A stretch of 43,141 bases of DNA from Fibrobacter sp. GTDB lineage: Bacteria; Fibrobacterota; Chitinivibrionia; Chitinivibrionales; Chitinispirillaceae. Positions 19,063-32,100 of the stretch are shown piece by piece. Each line of letters opens with the position of its first letter. Positions within the stretch are counted from its first letter, which is position 1. A program made the position numbers and the translations under genes. The notes beneath the pieces were generated by a model. That model saw only the letters and a list, made by a program, of their open reading frames with translations, was not told where the DNA came from and searched no databases. The stretch spans positions 1 to 43,141 of the forward strand of contig JAAYYB010000327.1 of assembly GCA_012515615.1 (NCBI GenBank), in the 5' to 3' direction.

Positions 19063-19887
19063 TTAAACTTCAGATTTTCCATGCTGTTTGATATAAGACG
19101 TAAAGTCATCAAAATAGACCGTAAAGAATGGATTGTTTATTGCATCTCTGCCACAAGAAATATGGCCCAGAGCCGCATCCCCTGATTCTTCAATAAATTT
19201 CCCCATGACCATCTCATCAATCCGGAAATACCTTGATATGTTTTCCAGTTCTTCTTTAATAAGATTGAGCTTTTTGTGGCCTCTGTAGACATTCACATCA
19301 AAAGAATTCCTGCATCCTCTATCCTCTTCCGCACAGGTCATTATCCATTGATCCGGAGAAACATCAGCCAATGATTTCCATATCGCAGAAATGACATCCG
19401 CAGTAAACTTTTCATTGGTGTTTGATAAGACTTTCCGCACAACCTGTTCAGGATTGTTGTCGTTAAAAAATGGTGCAAAGGAATAACGGGTCACTCTCAC
19501 CGATTCCGGGTTCTCACAATTCCATTTATATCCCAAATGAAGCAGACCTTTACTTTTTACCAAATCAGGTGTATATCTATCAAAGAACTCCAGATAAAGC
19601 CGATATGTGGATACCCCGTTGCATTGTTCAAAACCCAGTCCGATCTGATTAGTTTTACCAAACCATTCCAGTGCATCTGTGAGGTACGGTCCAGGTAATT
19701 TAAGCTCTGTCAATATAAATTTCAACTGCTCTGCCGTCAAAGACTTATGCATCGGCCCTATAATAAATCTGTCACTGGTTAAATTCCTGTGAGAAAATTT
19801 TGCCGATCTTTCCAGGCCAACAATCAGCAGATCATCTATGGCTTCCATCAATTTAGAAGACCAGCGGTTTGAGATAAAAAGACCCAT
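19063..19887 (-). CDS. Uncharacterised protein adjacent to the giant gene; probably truncated at its N-terminus
   Basis: 274-aa ORF in the same orientation, spaced 22 nt from SapC. No family recognised by eye (YRLYLEFFDRYTPDLV, LLHLGYKW, GHISCGRDAINNPFFTVYFDDF). Confidence 0.7.
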   Translation of the reverse strand: MGLFISNRWSSKLMEAIDDLLIVGLERSAKFSHRNLTSDRFIIGPMHKSLTAEQLKFILTELKLPGPYLTDALEWFGKTNQIGLGFEQCNGVSTYRLYLEFFDRYTPDLVKSKGLLHLGYKWNCENPESVRVTRYSFAPFFNDNNPEQVVRKVLSNTNEKFTADVISAIWKSLADVSPDQWIMTCAEEDRGCRNSFDVNVYRGHKKLNLIKEELENISRYFRIDEMVMGKFIEESGDAALGHISCGRDAINNPFFTVYFDDFTSYIKQHGKSEV

Positions 19888-20098
19888 TAACGCCCTTTCC
19901 GACCATCATCCAGAAAAGTGTTCAACGCAAGAATTACAAGACTTGTTGAAAAAACTGATCTGTTATCCATTGCGTACCAGCATGCATCACCCTGGCTCAC
20001 CGGGAAATGATAATTCCACAGGGTTCCCCCGGGAAATGGCCCATTTTCCAGCTGTTGTTATGTAATCTGTTCAATAGACGAAGTCTTGAATTCATCAT
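19887..20098 (-). pseudogene. Coding-like segment in two frames just upstream of the 19063-19887 ORF (probable frame-disrupted N-terminal extension)
   Basis: Hand translation: ATGATG at 20098 gives MMNSRLRLLNRLHNNSWKMGHFPG...; at the G5 run (20026-20030) the next frame continues ...GTLWNYHFPVSQGDACWYAMDNRSVFSTSLVILALNTFLDDGRKGR and stops in TAATG overlapping the next start. Confidence 0.45.
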
Positions 20099-20140
20099 TC
20101 TCAGATTATGCCTTAACCGTGCAGGGAACAGGCCATAAGA

Positions 20141-20168
20141 CCGGTTATGGCAATACTGCCATAACCGG
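20141..20168 (-). terminator. Perfect 12-bp stem/4-nt loop hairpin 14 nt after the giant ORF stop (intra-operon terminator or mRNA processing/stability element)
   Basis: ccggttatggca-atac-tgccataaccgg. No clear U-tract follows on the minus strand, so intrinsic termination is uncertain. Confidence 0.6.
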
Positions 20169-20182
20169 CTGAAAGCTCAGGA

Positions 20183-23100
20183 TCAGGCATTGGCCATTCT
20201 CACTTTGAAGCTTCCCGCAGAAAGAGCCTTTAATGTAAGAGTATAGACTCCATTATTATTTGGATTATCCGGGATCTCATTGACCCTGTAATACCACGTT
20301 CCTGAAGGGATAACTGCATTCTGTGCAACTCCTGAAACGATCCATGAAAGCTCAAGGTTTGGAATTGTCGAACCATTGTTGTTGAAATCCAGAGCAATAT
20401 TTGGGTTCCAGTAAGGATCATACTTCCCGGCCCAGTTACTCGATGTGAGTGTTACGGTCTGCCCGGCAGTCAGGTTCAACAGTGTATCCTGTAGACTGGA
20501 AAGATCATATATCGTTCCGGGTGTTCCGGGTGTTCCGGGGTCTGAAGAAACGGTTTTCAGACCCGCGGTAATTACTCCTGTCATGGATGTGTTCCCGAAA
20601 TCATTTGTTATGAACTCCCTTACAACCAGAATTCCATTATCATCAAGTTCAGAGAGCACATCAGCCATATCGGATTCATATGCAGCTTTGGACGCATACG
20701 CGGCATCTTTGATTTTGTTATCACCAACAGTATCATAGATAACATCATCACCCTCGTTGCCAATCAGCAGGTCATTTCCCTCCTGTCCCATCAGCAGGTC
20801 ATTATCCCTGCCAGCATCAACAATGTCATTTCCACCTTTATCTGATGCTATAATCTTTACACCGGCAACCTGTCCAGCACTGATCTTTGCCTTCATCTGA
20901 TCAGCAGTCGTTCCGGGTTTACCTATATAAGCCGCCGAATCATAGCTTGTAGTGTCAAGAATTTTCAAGTTCATCGGTTGCCTCAATCCTATAGGATTAT
21001 AATCAACCATCTGGATCTCGGCATTATCTCCTGTCACTACATCATTGCCTGTGCCTGAATCGATCGCATCATTTCCATTACCGCCAATCACTATATCCTG
21101 ATTTCTTCCGGTAACTATGTAATCAGACTGAGTTGCGGCATCTGTTCCGGCGAAGATAAGCTCATTTGATATGACCTCATACGCTTTATTCTGAGCGATC
21201 GAGAGATTGTCATTAGTCCCATACGGAACATCTAGTGTGTATTTGACTTTCCCGTTATCACCCACAACGACATCCTTGTCGTAATCACCATTGCGTGCCA
21301 CATTACCAGGCCTGCTGTCGGTTGCGATTCCGGTGCGGCCTTCACCTGAAACGATCTGTACAGCTGAGATGCACGGCATGTTAAGCGGGAACTGATCACC
21401 CACACTGACATTCTTGATGCGAATCGCGAAGTCTTTTGCAGTCACATTCCTGAAGACCACATAGTTTCCGACCATTTCCATATTCGGAACCACGCCGTTG
21501 TTTACAGGTGTGTAGCTTGTAGCAGTCACCTCTTTAAACTCACCATTGAAGGTCTGTCCACGCCAATCATTGAGATAGAACCTGCTCATCTGGTTGTTGG
21601 AAATATCTCCACCGGCAACTTCAAAAACATAATTGTCATCATCTGTTCTCTCATTGTCACCGTCGATATAAACGTACACATCGTAAACACCAAAGCCCGC
21701 CTGATTACCAATATTATTGATGTTAATTTCAATCTGCTGCTGTTTCTGTGCCCAGAGATAGCTCTTGAACAGGTTTGCGTTATCGGAATCGGGATCGATC
21801 TGGTCGTGTGCATTGGACCGGTCGCCCTGAATAGAAACCGGATTTCCGCCCCACGGTTCCCTGGCCTGCAGATTCAGCTTAAGTCCTGAAGCCAGCGTTC
21901 CGTCACTCATTTTAAACTGTGTATTTGTATAGGGGTTAGGATACTGAACCGGGTTAAGCTGATCCTGGAGGATGACATTATTCCAGTTCTTTGCAGCCAC
22001 AACTCCCGCATACTGGCCTTCGCTGACCTTGAGATCGTTATCGTTCTTTGATGGATCATTGTAAGAATAAGAGAAGTTAAGGCTCATCACCTTGACATCC
22101 TCAGTCTCGAAATCCTGCAGTGCGGCAAGTATTTCAGGCTGCATAACTTCAGGTACCACAGACTGCTCCGTCCATATATCAGATTTTAAATCATCCTGCC
22201 TCTGTGTATTAATCCTGTCCTGTCCATCACCGCCGATGACCACATCATTTCCATTACCTGTAAAGATCAGGTCATTAAACGTGGTATCAAGCAGGCTAGT
22301 ATCCTGATTAAACCCTGAAGACTGCGCTTTTATTATTTCAGGAGGCAGGCTTGTCAGGACAAAACTGCCCGTATCGTCCTTTGTAGGCCACCCTGTGCGG
22401 TTTACAACCGTAACAATTCCGTTATCACCGATTACGGTATCAGAATCATCGATACCATCACGGATATCACCAAATGTGGCTATATTATCTGAACCGGCGC
22501 CGCCTATGACTATGTCATTACCACCGGAAGTGGAGACTGTGTCATTTCCGCCAGCCTCAGATGGCGAACCCTGAATAGTGTCAACCGCATGGAACTTTCC
22601 TACTACCTGAATACCGGCAATTGACGGAAGGTCACGACCATTGTATTGGACGTTTAATACACCGTCGGTGATTGTAATCACAAACCGGTCATCTGTAAGA
22701 CCTTCGAACACCACATAATTGGCATATTTACCAAACGCACTTACCGCATCCCTTGCCACTGCTTTAATGTATCTGCCATTGAATGTGTTGTACGCAGGGT
22801 TGTTTGCATCTGCCGCATCATCTACAAAGAAAGATTCATCTTTATTTGCACTGTTGATGTTTACTTTGCGAATTGATTCACCTTTACCGTAAATCCTGCC
22901 GAGTGTCGAATCCCACGGATTCTGAATCAAAGATGAAACATTGTTTGGAGCATCGAGATAAACTATGACCGAGTATTCACTGAAATACTTGTTCAATCCG
23001 TCCATCTCAACCTCAAGCTTGTTCCCGCTCTGGGTATTGGGAGCAGATGTCCTCAATCCGCCCGCAAACAGGTAACCGTCTCCGGGGCTGAGCTGCCCTG

Positions 23101-26100
23101 TAGCAGGATTCCTGATCGTATCCAGGTTATAGCTTTCCATCAGATAGCTGTTCAACTCTATTGAATCTGTTCTGTGATTCTCTTTTCCACCCCATGAAAG
23201 CCTGAGCCCCTCAAGGCGATCACCATTATCGAGGCGGAAAATCTCGGAAGGATCATTACCGAAAGTACCGGGTCCGTAACTCTGAATATTGTTCCAGTTT
23301 GAAACCTTGCTCTCAGGAGCTCCTGCAATCTGCCCGGCGGCTATACCCTTTGATGCCTGCCCCTGAAAGTTGAAGCTCAGTGTACCGGTTGTCCTTTCCT
23401 GCAGACCAGTTCCGTTGAATGTCCGGCGGCCGTTGTCCGCAATTACCACATCGTCTTCATTGGAGTAAAGATCTCTTACATCTGCTGCATTGATCGTGCG
23501 GTCAACTCCGGTGGTGATAGTATCATCTCCAAGGCCTCCAATTACTGTGTTCAGCCCGATGCCGGTGTCGATTATATCTTCACCACCATACTTCACTCCA
23601 GTTCCGTTTGCCTCAAGAAGAACGCCGTTGTTGAAATCGACAAATCCTCCGTCACCGAAAACAATGTCATTTCCATTAAGTGAAGTAATGGAGTCGTCAC
23701 CATACCCTCCCAGGATTATCTTGCTGTCATTTCCACCAACTATGGTATCGTCTCCACCCGCGAAATCATCTGCCGTAGAAACCCTGTCGAGATTTCCATG
23801 CGAATACTGAACGACACCATTATCACCAAGAATTATGTCCTGTCCGGTACCGCTCTGAATGTTGTCGGAACCTGTGCCGCCAAGGATAATATCTGCTTCA
23901 GAACCGGTAAGCAGAGTATCGTTTCCTCCGGTTTCAACTTCCGAAGCCCTTACATGGTCGATTGTTATAAGGTCAAGATCAGGGATGTTATAAACAACAG
24001 TTCCGTTATCACCAAGAATGATACTGTTTCGGCCATCTGCAGCGTTTACAAAATCATCACCCGCACCACCCATTACAACATCTGAGCCAAAGCCGCTGTA
24101 AATACTATCTCCACTTCCATCAGGCTCGCCAACACTGGTAATCTCTTTTACAACAGGCCTTCCATCAACATCAGTATACAGAATCTTTCCGTCGTCTCCC
24201 AGAATTATATCTGAACCATTATCATTTCCGGAATCAATTGTGTCCTTTCCAGTGCCACCGAGAATACGTTCAACACCTGTACCTCCGTAAATCGTATCAT
24301 CTCCGCCTGCTGATTGATTGTTACTGCTGATAGAGCGAATCAGTGCTGCATTATTTATCGTTTCGTAATTGAATGAGCCCTCATCCCCCAGTATCATATC
24401 ATCACCATCTCCACCATCAATCAAATCCGATCCCGTACCACCAAGGATGAGGTCTTCACCTGCACCACCGGAAATCTGGTCATCACCGCCTGCCAGCAGT
24501 CCTTCGTTGCCTGCATAGACAAGTGAATTAATTGAGTTTTGGACACTGTGAAGCCCTGTCACACTGATTGTTCCATTGTCGCCAAAGACAACATCAGCGC
24601 CATTTCCGGAATCGATCACATCATTGCCCTCACCTGCGACCTCAGAAGCAACTATTACTGAATCCTGAGAAACCACACCACCATCACCGAAGATAAAATC
24701 GGTACCTTCATCACCGGTAATAGTGTCATTGCCGCTTCCACCGAATATTACATCTCCGGCCAGACCGCCGCGGATTGCATCGTTTCCGGCACCACCGTAA
24801 GCATGTACCCGGTTTGTCATGGACTCAGCGTTAATTGAATCATTATCATCCTGGCCGTAAAGATGAACCTGATCAGTATCCAGTTTTACAGATGTAATAG
24901 AGTCATCACCACTGCCTCCGTAAACCTCAAATCGCCCGCTTACAGTATTGCTGTCAGAAATGTTAATAAGTACTGTGTCATTATCGTCATCTCCTGATAC
25001 CCTGATCAGGCCCGCTGCAATTGAACCGTTAATGACCATTTCAGAACCTATGCCAGAATCGGCATTTCCGAAATCTCCATAGATATAGATGGTCTGGCCT
25101 GCAATGAGAACAGCGCCTGTAAGGTGGTAGAGGTTATCACCGGCACGCAGGTGGATATTACCGTTAAGAGCCCTTACGGCAGATTGACTATCAAGATAGA
25201 CATCTTCACCTGAATCGGCACTGTCACGTGTACCAGCCGATATGGTTCCATTGCCTGAGACGATAATTCCTGTGTTCATGCTGCCGACAATTTCCTCAAT
25301 TGAAATATCACCACCTGCATCGGCGAATATTCGGCCCGCACGTTCACCATACACGTCGGTTTCAATTGCATCTATAAGGGTGCCGATTCCACCCTGTGAA
25401 GACACAAGGTGAATCGCCGTAGCAGCTACATTCAGGTCAGTAACAGTTGTATCGATATGGAGATCTGACAGCCCGAAGTTTTCAAGCCCCAGATCGAATG
25501 TAGAATTCGCATCAGCTATGCCGTCTCTTGACTGGAGTACAACTTCCGAATTCTTCGATACAACACTATTGACATTCATCACTCCGCTGTTTTCTGTCAA
25601 GTATACCTGAAGTTCGGCTTCCGCAGTTACAGTTCCGTTTGAGCTGTCAACTGCAAAGGCTTTTTCCAAGGTACCGATTGTACCGGTCTCGGAATTCAGG
25701 ACAATGGTTATGGCACTGATCAGGTCTGCATTATCTGTCCTGCCATTGAGAACAGATCCTCCTGCGTCAATTGCTGCGGTTCCGTTTTCTGCCGAAATCT
25801 CTGTTACTACTGCATTCCCAATGGTACGGAGGACGATATCTCCACTGGTGGAAACAACATTTGTTATGTTTAGGTCCCCCTCGGAGCTGAGAGTTACATC
25901 CTTCACACTGTTTACATAGAGGGATTCGTGCGTGCCGACCTGCAGATTCTTTACTTCACCGGCACCTCCAGTTGTCAGGACAATCTTGCTTCCCTGAACA
26001 TGCGGCGTTGTCTGACTTACAGAGAAGCCGTTAAGCAGGCTTCCATCTGGAGAAGTCAAATGGACCTCCCCGGTCAGCGAATGAACTGACGCTTGTGCAT

Positions 26101-29100
26101 TTGTCCAGTTGGCATTCTGTTTTATCAGCCGAAGGTCTCCCACCGCTTCTGTAATATATACACTATCTCTGGCTATTGCTGCGACACCGCCCTCATTTTT
26201 TTCCAGAACATTCGAATTAACCCTGAGAGCAAGTGTTTCTTCACCGATGCAGCCTTTAGCAGCATTGATATAAACCTTCTCACCCTGTATAATCGAGCTG
26301 CTGTCACGAGCAACCACCCCCGTAGCGGAATTAATAATTACATTTCCCCTGCTACTCCTTACAGAGCCAATAATCAAAGGTGCAGTGCTGCCGTTTGCTG
26401 AAACAGCATTTATAGTGATATTACCAGTTGCGCTCACGTCCAATGGCTTGTCTGAAATTACAACCGTCAATGTAATATCTTTATTGATATTCTGAATATT
26501 TGGTGTCACACCTGAGAAAATCACATTGTCTGCGACATGTATTTCTCCTTCGGAAGTAACATTCATTGTGGAGTTTTCAGGGGTAATTGTATTTCCCTGC
26601 AGTATAACATTACCCTTTGATTGTATGTTTATCGCACTGGACTGGTTACCTCCGCTGAAATCAACACCGACTTCATTTGATGCATACAGGTAATGAGAAT
26701 AGTAAGTCGTACTTCCCTTCATTTTGTGTACAGTGGTAATCCACTTCTCTTCTGATAACCACCCGTTATCAACAGGCTTAGGAGGATCGATCCAGATTTT
26801 TTCCGGCCCCTCATCCTCAACATTTGATATTTGCCCGAAATAATTGTGAACAACTTCATTGGATTCGTTGATAATATGATTTTCCCGCAAAACCTTTACA
26901 TCCGGATTGTCCAAATCATCAAGCTGTAGATAACGCAGGGTGTTTGATTTCTCAAGTTTAACTTCGACCGGACGAGGATCTACCGCTACCGTTTCAGATA
27001 TTTTCTTCCCGTAGTCTGCTTCCAGGGCATCATTTATTTTATCGCCCAGTTCTGTCCATCCTGGAGTCAAATTGAACGCCCTCTTTTCCCAGGTCTCGGT
27101 AGTTATTGTCATCATACCCTGACCTTCAACCCAGATAAGAAACATTCCTTCAAGCGGTTTGTAACTTGTTTCGCTGCCATTGACAACACCTGAGGCCGCT
27201 GTATCAAGCACAAACTCATAAAGGTTTTCGACATCATTTTTCTCTACATTATGAACAGTACGATGGATCTCATACTGGCCTGTAGCTTCAGATTTTATGT
27301 GTTTGTAAACTGTTCTTTTTCCAAACTCCCCGACATCGTCTTCACTAGTGCTTTGAACCATCCTGGTATCATAAATTGTAATCGAACCGGTGTTTTTCTT
27401 TGAGGTGTCAATCTTATTGACGATTAGAGTATATTCAGTAAGGTTTACCATAGATATATTTGCATATCCGTGGGCAATCCTGATATTCCCCCCGTCATCA
27501 ACGGGATTGGTATTGAAGATATCACCACAGAGTGTTATATTGCCGCTACGGGTGACAATATCTTCGATCTCAACAGTTTTGTTTATATTATTAATCGTAT
27601 ACTGTACTTCAGCACCGGGTGTTGTAAGTGTGGTTCCATTGACTCGTGTCCTTATGAAAGGGTTCACTGCAGATAGGCCCGGCAAAATTTCACGCGTAAT
27701 TGTCAAACCGAGGTTTGAGATCCCGCTCTCGATTGTTCCATTAACGTTTATATGACCGGCGATAATGGTAATATTACCCATTGCGCGTATAGTACCACCT
27801 GTGCGGGTGTACCTCTCTCCTTCGTTTTCATCCCCGCTCACATTGCTTGCCTGATTCGGGAAACCATCCGTTTGTGTAGGATTATCATCCAGATCAAAAT
27901 CAGCCCAGAACTGCTCAGTCAACAGCTTCGGATTTGCACCGACAGTGTAAAAACCCGGGGTGTTGATATTGACAGATGTTTTGGAGCTTATCTCCTGTTC
28001 AAGAGCAATTATCTCTCCGGTGATATTGATCGATCCGGCTCTGTTTTTTATAACCACATTACCGGTTTCATTAAGGATTGTACCTGTTACAAAAATGTCT
28101 GTCAGCAGGAGCTGTGAGTGACCATCATATTCGAGGTTATGTTCTACTGCGTCCTGTTCAATGGTTACTGTTTCCGATTGTGGCTCAATGCCATCATCAT
28201 CAGGAACAGGTTTTGAGTTCAGATATATGCGGCCGCCATCAAGCAGTGAAGCATCCCTACTTACTGGATCGACTGCCAAATTGCTGTTAGACTTCATAAA
28301 TATATTGTTTATTTCCATACTGATGGGCGTGCTGTTGTGAATTGTCACATCAGCTCCACTGCCAGCGCTCACTCGATCGTTCTCGACAGCCTCCATTATC
28401 GAGGTTGTATCATCGCTATCAAGGTCTATAATGATTGATCCTCTGGAAGCATGAATGTCATCAAAAGAGGCGACCAGTGCGTTTGTGGCATATTTTCTCA
28501 TAACCTGCGGCTGCCCATCAGTACCTGTGAAAGTGACATCATCATATGGAAGCTCAGCCAGCTGATTGATCAGCATTTCCTTGACTGCAGTATAACGGAG
28601 GAAAGCATCTCCATTATTGAAATGACTTGCGATCCAGGCATCAAGGTCCTTAAGGCGCCGCTCCAGCATGTTTGCATAGTTAACATACGACATTTGCGGG
28701 TCCTGCATGTCTTTTGGCCTGATAAGGACTATACTGTCAGAAAGTGCGGTTTTGATATCTTTACCAATTGTATTATCCACCGCATTCAGCCTCTCTTCCT
28801 CACTTACATCATCAGTCCATCCATTTGTACTTGAGAAGTTCTCAAGTTCAAGATTGGAGAATTTCTGATAATTATAGAATATTCCGTTGTGCTTGATAAT
28901 GTCACCGCGCTGCAGAGAGACTTTCTCACTTACAACGCTTTCATCATAGAAAAAGTATGGTGGCGTATATTCAGAAGGCAGAGGTTCGAGAATGTTTCTG
29001 TCATTGTAATCGAGATCATTAAGATCAATCCCTTCATATTTGTAGAAGTATTCTACTCCATCCACTGTCTTTTTCACCACAGTACCAATAGCCACCGGCA

Positions 29101-32100
29101 TATCAATATCACAAGTTAATCTCTTCGCAGACATAGTTGTCTCACCAGGTGTGAGGCCCAGAGCCAAGATCTGCTCATTTGATAATTCCTCGACAGTGCC
29201 TGTAATCCCGGCGCTTTCAGCCTGTTGATTGGTAAGGAACAATACCGTCATATCACTATCAACGCCTGCCCGTACCTGTGCCTGTCCTGTGATTGAAATT
29301 GAATTCTGTGTTTCAAAAGGAACAGAAATCTCATCAAAATCCGGAAGGGGAAAAAATGCTACACTCCCCCGGCTTAGTTGATACATGCTCTTGAGCATGT
29401 GCCGCCCTGATTTAGCATCTATGGTGGTATTTCCATATGATTGTACAACAGAGGTCCCTGAGATACTGATTCCATTAGCGAAAGCAGTTACATCATTTGA
29501 TGCTGAAACCACTGGTAATCCTGCAGCACCGAGTGCATGCCCCTTAGCAACAACATGGCTCACAGCCTTATTAACATCGCCGGCCAGCTCCTGTGAGTTA
29601 CCGAGTGCCCTGCCTGATGCAATGTAAATCTCGTTTCCTTTTACATTAGCATCAACTATGGAAATGTGATTGTTGACATCAATATTCGTATCAGCAGACG
29701 CGTGCGAAACCGCTATAATTCCTGCAGCAGTAGTAGTCTCTACAATATTATACACTATCGAATTAGTCATCGTGGCAATGGAAACCTGGCCATTAGCGTT
29801 GTCGATCTCCGATGATCCTACTGATATATTCGATGAGGTGAGTAAGTCAACATTTGTCATTACAGATGCTGCGTTGCCCAGAAGTGAGGTTAATTCTGAA
29901 GTTGAGTGCTCATACAGATAAATATTTGTCAGTGCAAGCATGCTTATTTTTGGTGACCCGGAACTGTCTGTATCTTTTACGCCACTGATTTTTGCTTTTC
30001 CTGTAATTGATATATCAGAGCCGAAACGGTCTTCGCCTTCTCCAAGGCTCACCTCAGATAGATGCATCTCTGCTGCGGCTCCACTGATTGAACTACCTGT
30101 AATAGTAGTGCGTGACGGGCGGGTATATGCATCGTAGGCATCCCAGTCAAAATTGTTCGTAGTTACGATTTGTATTGCAAATCCGCTGATAGATGAAGCA
30201 TCGATAACTATACTGGCATCTGAAACATTGACAATCGATGAATGCATGGCAGCACCGTTGATAAGGCCAATCCCGATGGAATTCAGTGTTGCCTTATCAG
30301 CGTGGTTTCCATCAGCAGAAATCTTCACGGTTGCCCCGGTGATATCAGTGTCACCAAGCACAACTACGGCACTGTTATCAACGTTGATCTCCGATTGGAC
30401 ACCATTAAAAACTCCGGCACCTACGGCGACCGGTACGATATGGCTGTTTACATTCTCATGTGCATCAGAGGAGATAAGGAGATCTTCTGATGCCATTATC
30501 TGTGCTCCTGTTCCAACTGAGATTTCAGAACCAGCACCTGTAATATCTGCTTTAATAACACTTCCGCCCACTACAACCGCACCTGTGGATGGTTTTAGTA
30601 TTTCAGCATTAAGTGATTCGATGTTCCTGACAGAAGAAACTGTAACATTTTTCCCGGTTATACTGGTATTCCTTAAGTACAGGCCGGTTTCATCTATAGT
30701 CGTCTTAACTGATGAATCATCGTTAACTGAAATGAAAGCCGCACCTGCAGCTACCAGCCCGCCCTGACCACCTATTGCAGTTGTCTTGATATTCTCATTG
30801 AGACTGGAGCTTATATTAATATCTCCCTCCGACACCAATGTACCGCCAACCGAAGTGTCCACATGAGTCTCAATGTTGAGAATATTGACCGCACCACCAA
30901 CCGCTACAGCTCCCACCGATACTGACGGTGTCATCTGAGACACATCGATTTCGCCATCAGCGGCAATCTTGATATTGTCACCTGTGATATCTGCATCGTT
31001 AGTTATTGTGACCTTTGTACCCGGAGCCGTATCTCTCATTACAAATGTGTTATCACCCTTAATTTTATTCGTGGCTCTGTAAATACTATCCCTGTCCTTA
31101 TCGTTTGATGATTTGGGTGCAATGTTTGATGTGGATCCCTGCCGTTTTTCCAGCATATCTGAAACTGAGCCGGTCGATGCAGCAGATTTACTTTCGGTCT
31201 GAGCTTCGGGGCGCTCTGCATCCGGATAATCCGGATCATTTACCACATCATTGCCAATAGCACTTGTACCCGCATCACCGCCTATTGACCAGGAAGAAAC
31301 ACCGGCACTCACTGCAACTGCGCCTGCCGTACCTGCAATGGTCCTAACATCAAGTGTTTCATCTGAATCCGCTGTGATCGAAACCATCCCACCGGCATTA
31401 AGATTCCCTTCTACAACAACTTCAGTTGTGTTTTCAACCTTGTTTCCTACACTAACCGATCCGCCCACACCTACATATCCGGCACCCATACCCAGAGTAA
31501 ATGCCTTGACAGTTGATGCATTGCAGGCCTTGATCGTAATCGCTCCGCTTGCGTCTATATCTGCGTCAATGCCTATCTGAACACTTGTATCAGCATCAAA
31601 AATCATAATGCTGACCGCACCGCCAATGCCAACCAGGCCGAATCCACCGGCTATTGCAAGCTGGAACAAATAATCATTTGTATCTGCTTCCGCGGTGACA
31701 TTACCGGCATTAATATCACCATCGATTACAACCGACGTGTCCTTCTTAACTGTCAGCACTCCAACTGTGGCACCTATTCCCACAAGCCCGCCAGCAACAC
31801 CGCCTGAAAATGCAACAGCTTTTGTGCTGTCAATTGCGCTTATAACAAGGTCACCGGATGTTTCTATGATGGCCCCATTCCCAATTGATGCGCCAGTGTT
31901 ATTTTCTATGCGAATTACCTGAACAGAACCGCCGATACCAACTAATCCTCCTGCACCACCAAAACTGATACCAAGCAGACGTTCGTTTGCCTCAGCAGCA
32001 ATAATCACTCCGCCATCCTTGGCGTTTACAACTGCTCCACTCTTTACATCAGCACGGGTATTCAGCTTCGCGATAGCTACGTTGGCTGCAGGCGCCACAC

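Larger units (their letters stand above)
20720..24990 (-). other. RTX (hemolysin-type calcium-binding) repeat region of the giant protein, interrupted by two inserted modules
   Basis: GGSGDDSITS, GGAGNDAIRGGLAGDVIFGGSGNDTITGDEGTDFIFGDGG, GGTGSDLIDGGDGDDMILGDEG, AGRDNDLLMGQEGNDLLIGNEGDDVIYD. Confidence 0.9.
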
